Below are positions 48,401-53,062 of a DNA stretch of 53,062 nucleotides, piece by piece. Position 1 is the stretch's first letter. Each line of letters begins with the position of its first letter. A program made the position numbers and the translations under genes. Source of the DNA: Prevotella sp. (GTDB lineage: Bacteria > Bacteroidota > Bacteroidia > Bacteroidales > Bacteroidaceae); the NCBI GenBank assembly GCA_017478025.1, contig JAFVGZ010000010.1, positions 1 to 53,062 on the forward strand. The letters are read 5' to 3'. The notes below the pieces were generated by a model. That model was given only the letters and a program-made list of their open reading frames with translations, was not told the origin of the DNA and searched no databases.

Positions 48401-51400
48401 CCAAATTAAATGTCTCGTCAAGGCTGATTTTCTGATAGTAGTGGTAGGTGTACTCGTATTTCTTGGACAATGAGGAGTCTGGTTTTGCTGTGTAGATTGG
48501 GCGGGCATTTTGCCAGGCCTGGAAACGATACATAGGATGGGCATCCACGTTTGCAACAGAGAAGTAGCTATATGTGTTATCTTTTTGAGACTGGAACTCA
48601 TCCCATTTAAGGGCTGTACCGTCCTTAGGTTTGACACCCTTGCGGCTGATGGTCTCCCATGTTTTCCAGTATTGCAGGAAGTCCTTGACAGGACGATGCT
48701 TACCGTATGTAGCATGATCTGCCACTCCCGTAATCTCGTTGACCGTCACCAGCTTATAGTGGCCTGTGGTACCCAATAGCATATACTCTGTGGGAACGTT
48801 TGAAGCAGAACCTCCTGTTTTTGATTCATCCGACACCTGGGGGTCATCGGAAATAGTAGCGGTGACAATAGACCCGCCAGTTCCTATTTCACTGTTATAG
48901 TAGGTGCGCCAGTAGTTGTAAAACGAAGTGCTCACATCATCGCCACTCAATTTTCGAGTGTTACAATTTTGCCACGAGGTGATAAGCACACGGTATGGGT
49001 CGTTGGTCTGACTCACCACATACCACGACCAACGGGTACGGGTGGAAGAGCCACCTACCCTGTCTTCATCCCATTTGGTATCACCATACAAGTTAAAACC
49101 GCTGTCACCGTTGGAGTATGGATAGATGGCTTTCATCGGTTCTTTACGAAGACTGTCTCCTCTCTCTTGATAGATCGCATCACCATCGGCGAACTTAATC
49201 ATGAATATCTGTCCCCAACGGTTTTCGTAATCGCGCACAAAAGCTCCTGTCGCACTACCATTTTGGTGTACCCTTGCAGTGGGATCTACCTGAGTGATGA
49301 TATTGTTGTCGGCAACGTCGTAGGTGACGTAGATGTAGCCGTCTGCTACTTCGGCTATATTAGAGACTTCTGTTTGACCACCCTTTAGACGGTACGTACC
49401 GCCTGCCTCAATGAAGTTACTCCTCTTCCAGTAGTGGTAGGCGCTGACCAACGGACTCTTCCAAGTGTCACTGAGGTTAGGAGTGCCGGTAGCATCCTTC
49501 TGCTCGTATTCGACAACGATTTTCCCCTGCTTGTCGATGATACGGTAATAGATCGTCGTAGAGGCGTCGGCAAAGACCACCTGCTGTGCGTCGGCTTTCC
49601 TTTCAGTACTGGCATTGGTAAGGCTGGAGCCGTCGTAGTTCAGACTCAGGCTTGCTACGGGAGTTGTTGCCAAGGGACTGATGTCCTCTCCTGATGCCAG
49701 GATGAGTTCTACCTGCTGACCGTTGTTAGGGTCAGAACCCTTCATCAGGATGTAGTGGATATCAGTACCGTTGTTGGCAGGAAGGTAGTAATCCCCCTCA
49801 AAGGCTTTGTGTATGCTGACATTGTATGGGTCGGAATTGACGACCTTCCATACGAATTTCTTAAGTTTGTCTTCGTAACCTTCAGAACCGCGGGCAGGAA
49901 GTCCTTCTTCAAAGCCGATTGCGCTGTTTTCGTATTTTACATATTTACTGCCTACCTTGACGGAGAGGTTGCTGTTGCCGTCTAAAGACAGCGAGCGTGT
50001 GGACAGCAGATTGGTGGTGTAGTGCACGTAGATGTTGGCATCGGAGGCGGGGGTAGTCGTTATGATGTGTGCTGGGGCCAAGTCCGAATTATTAAAGAAC
50101 GTCAGCGTCTCGCCTTCGAGGTACGGGCTGTAGATGTCCTCAGGCAGAGCCTTGTGGCCGTGATCGCCATCAAGGCGGGTGGAGGCATACTGTTTGACGG
50201 TGTATTGGATAGCGGTGCGCCCCGAGTTGTCAACGATGACGTAGGTGTATTTGTACTTTGGCGTCTGGGTTATCGTAATGTTGTGACCGTCCTGTACCTC
50301 ACCGGAAGCGACCTTGTTGTCAGTATAGAGCCGGATTTGGTTACCACCATCAATAGCATCAAAGAATTCGCGGAAGATATTTTTGAATGCCAGGTCGCGG
50401 CGGAAAATCTGGATAGCACTAGTGGTCTTGGCACCTGATATCATGGCAAAAGAGGCGTAGGTGTCTTCGGGTGAGGCGCTGAAGCGTACGTTGCCGACTG
50501 TACTCTTGAAACCGCAGGCTTCAGTAGAATCCTGGAAGGCATATTGTCCGTCAAGGTCTTTACAGATGATGCGGAACGAGTAGGGGTCGCCGATAAAGGC
50601 AAACTGCGCACGGGTGTCTGTAGCGGGCTTGTCCGCAGTCTCGTCTGAGCGGGAGTCGATGACGTTCTTGTCCCTGTCATAGAAAAACATACGACCGCCA
50701 CCGGAGTTGATTTTCATGCTGAACCATACAGGATTCTCTTCGGTGCTGAAGGTGATATTGGCATCCGTCAGTTCCTCGGTTTCTTCGACTGTGCTGTTAA
50801 AGGTGTATGGCACATATACGTCTGTCACCGCCCAAGGAGCCGTCGTGAGAGGTGTCGTGCAAGCAAGGTCGCTGTAATAGCCGGTTGACAGGGTGCAGCC
50901 CAGACGCTTCAGTCGATTCCTGTGAAATACTGACATCCCCGGGGCAGCTTTCTCTGTAGATGTGCTGAAACGCATGACTTCCGCATGCGAAGGACTGACG
51001 ATATGGAAGGTGACAGGCACTGCTTCTGAGGTTGAGATGCTAATTGTTTTTAGGTCTAAGTTGCCACTACCCGTCACGAATAAACGGCTACCAATATCTC
51101 CGTAATTGGTTTTGCCGTTTTTATAGAGATATATATATTTGTTGGTGTTACTTTCCCACCTATAAGTATTGCCGGCAGCGACAGTGTGACCACTGTTGTC
51201 AAAGAAGAAAGTGTTGAAGAGCTTGGTGGTGGTTTTTCCGGCATAACGTATGTTGTTATTGTCTGCAAAGCTTCCTTTGGCCAGGTCGGAGCGCAAGAAA
51301 TAGCCTGTTGGGGCATTAGCATTGGGATTGTCTTTTGCAAGTTGCTTTCTGAGGGCTTCTTTTTCGCTGTCTGTAAGATCATCGCGATTGCTGATGGCCT

Positions 51401-52004
51401 GAAGTGTATCCCGGACAAAGACGTTGCCGATGTAGATTTTGTAAGGGTCATCGCCCTCATAGAACCACTGGCGCTTTTTGTCGTTGTCGTTAAAGTTGTC
51501 GTCAGTGTTTGTGGAACCGTCCACGCGCCAGTCGCCAGAACCATATTTTTGGTTGAATGTCAGGTAGTGTACTTGCGAGGCGTTGTTGGGATTGCTGTCT
51601 TTGATGTAATAGATGGTATTACCCGACAGGTCGATGGGCGACGATGCATTGTCGTAGTCGTAGGTCACATAGATGGTGGCAGTGCTCGTCGGTAGCTCCG
51701 TCAGCTCGCTTGCTCCATCATTTACTGTATAGGTGGTTCCACTTTGAGTCACGTCGCCAGCGGCCCAGTAGTGGTAATTGCCTTCGGAGACCAGCCTGTT
51801 CTTGATGACGTCTGGGATGGCGGGGTGCTGGTGCTCGCCCGCCGCCTGTGTGGCTCTGGCCTGTGTGGCTATCTCGCCGCTAAGGTTAATCACGATATAG
51901 GTGTATTGGTAGTTGGCACCCAATGCCACATTGATGACACTGCCCAAAAGCAGCAGTAAAACGATAGATGAAAACCTTTTCAGTTGTATCTTCATATTCT
52001 TCAT
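36438..52004 (-). CDS. Giant secreted repeat-module protein (5188 aa), T9SS-type tail
   Basis: Signal peptide (SSIVLLLLLGS, cut near ALGA, residue 30). Residues 30 to about 4400 are built of at least 13 related modules of 250-470 residues. Each has, in order, a Y-x-Y-x-I-I-x-x-x-G segment, a SPL...Y-x-F/W segment, IYVxYxY, often DLSGK-x-x-Y, and a W-x-x-x-GDDPY-x-x-x-I-x-N motif. The DPY motifs are near residues 188, 475, 726, 1004, 1435, 1698, 1962, 2283, 2687, 3084, 3429, 3835 and 4305. Modules are diverged, not recent copies. The last 350 residues hold FVPAGWPVVI and a type A sorting-like tail (VFDLQGRRVAEN, GVYIFGHKKVTIK). It should be exported by T9SS and sit on the surface. I recognise no family for the module. 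M4 (51995) is an alternative start. Fimbrillin gene follows by one base. Confidence 0.88.
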   Translation of the reverse strand: MKNMKIQLKRFSSIVLLLLLGSVINVALGANYQYTYIVINLSGEIATQARATQAAGEHQHPAIPDVIKNRLVSEGNYHYWAAGDVTQSGTTYTVNDGASELTELPTSTATIYVTYDYDNASSPIDLSGNTIYYIKDSNPNNASQVHYLTFNQKYGSGDWRVDGSTNTDDNFNDNDKKRQWFYEGDDPYKIYIGNVFVRDTLQAISNRDDLTDSEKEALRKQLAKDNPNANAPTGYFLRSDLAKGSFADNNNIRYAGKTTTKLFNTFFFDNSGHTVAAGNTYRWESNTNKYIYLYKNGKTNYGDIGSRLFVTGSGNLDLKTISISTSEAVPVTFHIVSPSHAEVMRFSTSTEKAAPGMSVFHRNRLKRLGCTLSTGYYSDLACTTPLTTAPWAVTDVYVPYTFNSTVEETEELTDANITFSTEENPVWFSMKINSGGGRMFFYDRDKNVIDSRSDETADKPATDTRAQFAFIGDPYSFRIICKDLDGQYAFQDSTEACGFKSTVGNVRFSASPEDTYASFAMISGAKTTSAIQIFRRDLAFKNIFREFFDAIDGGNQIRLYTDNKVASGEVQDGHNITITQTPKYKYTYVIVDNSGRTAIQYTVKQYASTRLDGDHGHKALPEDIYSPYLEGETLTFFNNSDLAPAHIITTTPASDANIYVHYTTNLLSTRSLSLDGNSNLSVKVGSKYVKYENSAIGFEEGLPARGSEGYEDKLKKFVWKVVNSDPYNVSIHKAFEGDYYLPANNGTDIHYILMKGSDPNNGQQVELILASGEDISPLATTPVASLSLNYDGSSLTNASTERKADAQQVVFADASTTIYYRIIDKQGKIVVEYEQKDATGTPNLSDTWKSPLVSAYHYWKRSNFIEAGGTYRLKGGQTEVSNIAEVADGYIYVTYDVADNNIITQVDPTARVHQNGSATGAFVRDYENRWGQIFMIKFADGDAIYQERGDSLRKEPMKAIYPYSNGDSGFNLYGDTKWDEDRVGGSSTRTRWSWYVVSQTNDPYRVLITSWQNCNTRKLSGDDVSTSFYNYWRTYYNSEIGTGGSIVTATISDDPQVSDESKTGGSASNVPTEYMLLGTTGHYKLVTVNEITGVADHATYGKHRPVKDFLQYWKTWETISRKGVKPKDGTALKWDEFQSQKDNTYSYFSVANVDAHPMYRFQAWQNARPIYTAKPDSSLSKKYEYTYHYYQKISLDETFNLVEHSIDGIMILLDNHGWEIMRKPMAKTGDANKATRDAAIRQFDSPMVKTYHFWTTATKTSGYHKYTNWETEKGTGSSLGDYPEVLNNNGNVSDLYVTYDVKPEYLELYNVTATKEGDKVTSVSGAVAPGKTFIIRQDSKLAYDKSGTLAADDTAENITKIDTGQPLNGLGDNYYWYLAPNWNIDKEMGYVYADETNTGKEDEDVNNTSDGLHLPRTETETRIAYYKTDRAGFDPYNIQIYNQSTGKYFTTNASYSRLDETNAMKATFTDTNVALNSHRDVNTSVNNGKGHDDVNLHMTNQTFMAVSDAKGNMRLMPRFDHYNAIETEKESNDIKLEVWADDQPEDDKTHGQSTWLLRPPAHIYIVVDNDGREALRYTALSDGAPTIPAKYRSPLAENFSFYKAASESAGIYTINESNLITGSFSANSVADDATIYVRYQYNPDADKDQLLYGTWYHAQLNASDIKVTTGGITKEEYEDDAAHHVRFKKSAGDEPDPYAVTLWNGEETQKTDGKRYIVFHHSDYTDENRSYALMEAGNPEQSTTKYYFLDGSSDHADFVEQSGYITSGTISGDTKKLTLVEKVSIVNSVTFHLITGNGKEALVSDVVTHITKDTNLADVMPEWMKTPLMESDAYVFHSAVTLRPDGTYDVKGVPTTSPTTLDGSDVYVRYDYEKSKKAISDFGILGTELPLNVAPLDLSGKVKYVLTIGGENNKSKHYEYGKRLEVAKLNSTDYVNPTDIIITDNKLTSESCVWTITGNDPYECTIHNGDKIIAGKWWGEDHVASADPSTDYPLAKLCTQAVASTNGYYSTFMVLRHNEQESNNPGKLKLYFTGHDDLWVAESNAVGKAQLKTNASTGGLYVFKDSEPYKTRYNDPEGEPERTGSEYKVFSRFTYRPVLTYHIITNSKKEALEGYSLLSDATVEMPEVYQSPLLNSSDFIYITKATETDGIYTVSSVSSDTIKAPASTTIASMVKEKIGDIYVRYTYNRDTSPFKIATNINDAAEDGTRLSWIDEKGLDLSGKTWYTIANMLQGFDTAHGTVLGTKEEDSTIKFQKINITDLTNGRAPSQKEYLWKLEGDDPYAIKISNANYDSKYMTFVDYSSTNYHQYMQDNNTGVCQTFMLLSAYAIDNSPSRHADYLLKRWTVLIGTGTKRFMRSTPDGSNLNSSSDWPFDLKSYSECDIRMSGDEVVTRKVINMGSGSTTLFLTEFVKAPVTRKYHYHAIKYEGSTRIGETWNAIMEHDWLQDVVLEPIIARRYCKYEARNTAATGDNVTGTDDFQTQADLEEKGEKPNAQFYSDPGLSMRVKDTKSGKYDIYPEIGLEEVYPIYFKYQVDNEATLNLAGSAKTLSQITSTTEQISADVAHYNNQDYTDNADKEIKEANGRRLEPGYTQQAKWFYMVLDTDEGITTTVNGTTRTPVGRQLFLRREDNGTINWMNNNYTLHKESVDNYKGWSYDRLAESYRKGDNDAFREGRWLWTFVGDDPYNMRIINLESAVGVKAESSGVYSLAAADNCYVTINKGTTTSGDDTYPVTIPTEEPTENQYWGLCVGVNNSKEQTFSLLSTAITETLDNEEVSLPLYWHMVSHTANRVTTESVEGMLDYIPDRSYAIQLLPYAPQRYEDVKVVIRRDDDVATYNSWKDGKTDAQKIEYANNNMTTGISKLYFSASERKYMEGDEINTSEKDALPLQVRRAFCNYTMYSDVFEHDNTIYTVQAGPYPDYSKPEEGVFDEDGHQIYEYYDKDGNKVTSGAQAIYVKYEVTSDIFLKTAPTAEQVATMAQNNDHVYFMDFPDTSGKDTYHHAYYDPTSTMREKTGDLKTQRDTHTGAARPEKRKWDSTANGGTGAFVDDTDNWYNNYQYRTNHNRMESVPQNLKWYFVGDPYRVQVYNVAGAHGAQLARFNPVESNFQFAIDCVHLRVKDESITDLRETLYPYNENGVEDTSAEGYHNRHYNKPYFNDFYWECVPTTSNQEGTFALRFKEDNQLLGYRNVYYYLAHDGLSKVYQKKNYSINLSYNPDNEQHETGTYAGYHTANDVNTIIKLVQPVKVYVTANREADNRYDAKPNVVKEELSEYYGLNETLTEVPRHLQRKFVHYSALTDKDGSAESEHELSITKASSSSDCSAHTGNVFKTGTKIDPVFKFTVYYTVDDLSKDEAGNDAHLFSHNTSTLNWVDMAVLGNGTNWLFFDKTGGADTEVTNYRTAIGDNTADGWNDGLKGLHWAFVGDPYDFTILNRRRYEDGSNSEAQWLQVKKTSVRNNANTADSVIWVSQLADYNADVPTVAHAAATAASSIADNTVNTHFSVQMWKLSPKNGDGTYKTGNADANYFLRTASLKTSTDDGVNGSATNQTSNYWRLVHKPYPDAATATSYFEMVPYSLAEKSNYSNTQYMNNYSKTMNGMGVYQQRLEIRTAVAKDEDDADNNCFDADVEIRTLNGVLKLKKSDMEIRYGNIEKALPASLRRYGCSYKCYLNYDPATNSGTEVTNFGELVNEEGYEELHNAMTTAAAAGKLPLLTYVYTVDDATSQFFTTPQDARTEDYTWANSYFYWEQKYSGSSVEVEKTRQVFDHYVYNSEGKIIDEVWREESYTEVVNNPTTPYPTKGYLNTHTSQTPVYADQTVQKSDNEQKWSMTGDPYGFTMKNYAQYLNNSDVIVSMSGTDVITQNYGDGQTFAYVVDKKGVPYLAIIDNNPDSPTYGNIVQLVDFEFSSTSNKTLMSVGNGVNTADATGNTLATTYVNSSGKTATVKPFYLTNLMSYADIVDYHLVMAHQYSLDTETLDHLSGEQKGEVNERMLEFLKYWGIQEHSSKDYFISTYYSDGQTPKTYDTNKEDDIKDLLKQKGTLRNFLSYPVKDAIVERVGVDNKPQVPWYMKRQFCTYHMYQRDVQRSVVDNAHPSFQQADDEWTGQTCTIVLNETYKDYEKHSYTADANFVAYYAGQVFKSNDGTNPIPMTFEENGVTKQAFNVKWESIFDKSSWTAVSESDLAAKPTDGERTAAGWENVSGTWRKIPSGYDQAEKLQGVELDKIYDCHKNRRVIIDVIYEVNTNNFRFAQKGRNTTAWYQMMTNNETADGLLNFSYKDGIGGRLDRTHHYTNNYLWAPEGDPYGFVLRSRYATINGTGFDDVAMTTEGKLPKGEDTWGNPIYKSTDDGAEEPFDEPSVAESKAYYTGSSSTSNIPFDHKRIIHRRTGDKINPEGGDDESNKAQTDGATNAVYEMFIGGYDDSFLMHPTAAWMNNKDVDHESYYMVHNTTANGDYQAHRAYLRKYKSDDLRYMPDANWRLECTREQLLPYFERAGYVGGLKPTVAQDFTNQEYRNRLKSGDTFTFAELTKLQDLVYGGKFYPYNSDTEIVYTTARPTTTGNNGLPLQFVSNNLVSMADGHYRIRAFSEDALNVDGNDMSGTGIKGITGPRYISGYRFDSEKTDPNDANNNGGRWLHFFETDMKHSDIHTFADLKAKIVAVNTAVEESDRTPEEKAELKDRDVFDHVAMRGNIEILPADFDPSSVFLFTASGGYDRYKLSTQGLDVWVRPGGTEGVADAHKFGRTELAAADPTSTEGGLIAFKNELRLDDIGGAAVTLRSFSSEPSAWDTDVANNLKTNYVCIDGHHRYRITCHTDNEMVEIGDHYTTDGLNGIQDTKWLLQPVGMKEEWPYNEMPLRAEVQKGGVKDQDLTGADLTSEDNKDKNYYGSLYVPFDSRLSNTTDAAFTLTNEARANTTTVTMQSVSQLNGMGNPQFVPAGWPVVIRTNLPDSITLVNQGNPASVYTKRYYVNLYLPNVTPISGLDDEKATILLRGEYLERTLDDTYMKAKEGDDGYTLTGKSIMVFGLPFADHDNTHHEYARTTKQVGWYTNENWMRGYGEGSIIGESGNQPTTNDGTAAASFLATARNAVDVQRSNFYVYHNKVYYPYTKKNKGAKQLHIIALFDGVELEPENPENHQSYESTPWPCDVFDLQGRRVAENETPETLRHNHPGLPKGVYIFGHKKVTIK

Positions 52005-52100
52005 GTCACGTTTATTCTCTTACCTATGATGCTGTGCTGATCGTCGTGTCGTGCGTCTGTACGCGTGGTGCGCGCGAGCGCGAATGCACATATATCCTTG

Positions 52101-52131
52101 CAAAAATACTCCTTTTCCTTAATATAGCAAA
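52101..52131 (-). promoter_or_regulatory. Promoter of the giant-protein operon
   Basis: Minus-strand TTTG (52131-52128), 19 bases, TATTTTTG (52108-52101): full match to the Bacteroidetes consensus. The leader of about 90 bases contains GCGCTCGCGCGC-type GC-rich palindromic sequence near 52067-52085 that could fold. Confidence 0.8.
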
Positions 52132-52570
52132 AGAACTTTAACACACGCCCTTCATGTTTAACACAAAATAACACTTCCCGCAAGTCTTGGGTTATGCCTT
52201 AGGTGACGCGTAAATCGCAGGAATATGACTAATGGATGGCTATAGATTAAAACCATTTTCTGTGGATTCTGCAGTTCTTGCGTGAAGCGCAAATGCGCGT
52301 TTTGTCCTATTGGCGCTACTCCGTCCTGACGGCTCCGTAATATCATCACGGAGTAATGGAGTTGATATTACGTTGTAAAAGACCTACTATTAGAGCCTAA
52401 AAGACCTGCCTTTGCAACCTGTTGTAATTGAGTCTGTTACAAAGGCGTTTTTCGGCCTCCTCTTGCCTGCGTAGCATCTCCTTCCGTCAGGCGCCGCTTC
52501 AAATGAGGAAATTCTAAATATTCATTTTGTCCTATACTAACGTCCTTCCTTTCGCGCGTACATTATTATC
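52132..52570. other. Intergenic stretch with small inverted repeats
   Basis: No gene is supported. Apart from the 22-bp units, it holds two overlapping inverted repeats: TACTCCGT (52317-52324) with ACGGAGTA (52348-52355), and GTAATATCA (52338-52346) with TGATATTAC (52363-52371). The arms interleave, so only one can form at a time. Confidence 0.5.
52375..52418. repeat. Two 22-bp AAAAGACCT units
   Basis: 52375-52396 is identical to the third unit of the array at 34510-34531, and 52397-52418 resembles the fourth. Together with that array they bracket the minus-strand surface operon in the same plus-strand orientation. Confidence 0.8.
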
Positions 52571-52765
52571 ATAAATATAAGCCCGCCTCCCCGCGCTTCC
52601 GCTCTCCCGCCTGGTCCCTCTGCTCCCTTCCATTCCGTCCCGCCGTGTCCATTGCCTCTCCCCATCCACCCATTGCGCCCCACCGCGCCCCTCAGAGCTC
52701 CCACCGCCCCTTATAGAGTGCCTGCGGCTTTCCCGCAGGGTTTCCCCCTCTCTGTTGCCCTTTTG
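52571..52765. other. Pyrimidine-rich tract upstream of rRNA leader
   Basis: About 190 bases in which the plus strand is overwhelmingly C and T (CCGCCTCCCCGCGC, CTCTCCCCATCCACCC and similar). No ORF or repeat unit explains it. It includes the hairpin at 52721-52739. Confidence 0.6.
52721..52763 (+). terminator. Hairpin before the rRNA promoter
   Basis: CCTGCGG (52721-52727), loop CTTTC, CCGCAGG (52733-52739), followed by a T/C-rich tail. It could insulate the rRNA promoter from upstream transcription; the tail is not a clean T run. Confidence 0.45.
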
Positions 52766-52829
52766 TCTTGACCCTTGTCAAGCAAACGCCTAAAAACGGC
52801 CTCTTTTCGAAAAAAAAACACGAAAACAT

Positions 52830-52860
52830 TTTGCCAGTTCGCGGAAAAGATGTACCTTTG
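52830..52860 (+). promoter_or_regulatory. Probable rRNA operon promoter
   Basis: TTTG (52830-52833), 19 bases, TACCTTTG (52853-52860). The A-rich stretch CGAAAAAAAAACACGAAAAC just upstream resembles an UP element, as expected for a strong promoter. Confidence 0.75.
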
Positions 52861-52866
52861 CACTCG

Positions 52867-53062
52867 CTTTCCAAAAATCACAGGTATTCAACCACCGGTG
52901 AGACAAGGAGAAGCAAGACGAAAAAGAAAGAGTTCTTTGACAAGATTTACATAAACAGAAAGTAGTAGTACAAGAAGCATCGGCAGTACATCTTCGGATG
53001 TGTTGTCAATGGGTAAACAAAAGTCTTACATCAATTCTTTTACACTTAAATTCGAGAGTCAT
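52867..53062 (+). other. Probable rRNA operon leader with boxA-like site
   Basis: GTTCTTTGACAA at 52932-52943 resembles the boxA antitermination site (E. coli TGCTCTTTAACA) and the conserved TTCTTTGACA found ahead of 16S genes in Bacteroidetes. No ORF fits. The mature 16S start itself is not within the window, so its identity is inferred. Confidence 0.65.

Noticed and set aside
36438-52004. Non-ribosomal peptide synthetase or polyketide synthase, suggested by the gene size
   Set aside because: There is a signal peptide and a surface-sorting tail, and no carrier, adenylation or condensation motifs.

Overview
The window looks like a piece of a Bacteroidales chromosome, most likely Prevotella or a close relative. 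The reasons are: Bacteroidetes-type promoters (TTTG, 19-20 bases, TAnnTTTG) in front of several genes; a row of fimbrillin-family lipoproteins; very large secreted proteins ending in type IX secretion (T9SS)-like tails; a type III glutamine synthetase; and pectin-degrading enzymes. The last 200 bases look like the promoter and leader of a ribosomal RNA operon whose 16S gene would start just past the end. No tRNA, rRNA body, CRISPR array, transposase or phage gene was seen.

Layout. 0-4.4 kb: the tail of an upstream unit with a strong terminator, a small secreted protein bracketed by dispersed repeats, and two ATPases on the minus strand (an archaeal-type ATPase and an AAA_14/DUF4143 protein). 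4.5-7.9 kb: sulfur amino acid genes cysK and metY on the minus strand, with a divergent Lrp/AsnC regulator. 8.3-13.9 kb: a pectin unit, namely a PL10 pectate lyase fused to a CE8-like esterase, followed by a GH2 glycosidase. 14.1-16.3 kb: glnN on the minus strand.

16.6-52.1 kb is the striking part: two convergent gene sets for surface structures. On the plus strand, from a textbook promoter at 16639-16670, come three fimbrillin lipoproteins, a 2569-residue secreted modular protein, a fourth fimbrillin and a 1065-residue tip-like fimbrillin. On the minus strand, from a promoter at 52101-52131, comes a 5188-residue secreted protein built of at least 13 related modules, followed one base later by another fimbrillin. 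I infer an adhesive surface apparatus in which lipoprotein pilins are made together with T9SS-exported giants. The modules of the 5188-residue protein match no family I can name. Two of the pilins carry unusual insertions: a dockerin/EF-hand-like calcium loop in one, and two extra beta-rich domains in another.

Intergenic DNA is unusually rich in dispersed repeats: CC-rich inverted repeats, REP-like GCCCTG palindromes, GCTGGCGCAG/AGACAGAAATTA elements, 8-bp and 22-bp tandem arrays, and GAGTGAA repeats that have entered two coding sequences. Domain names come from reading motifs by eye; no database search was possible.
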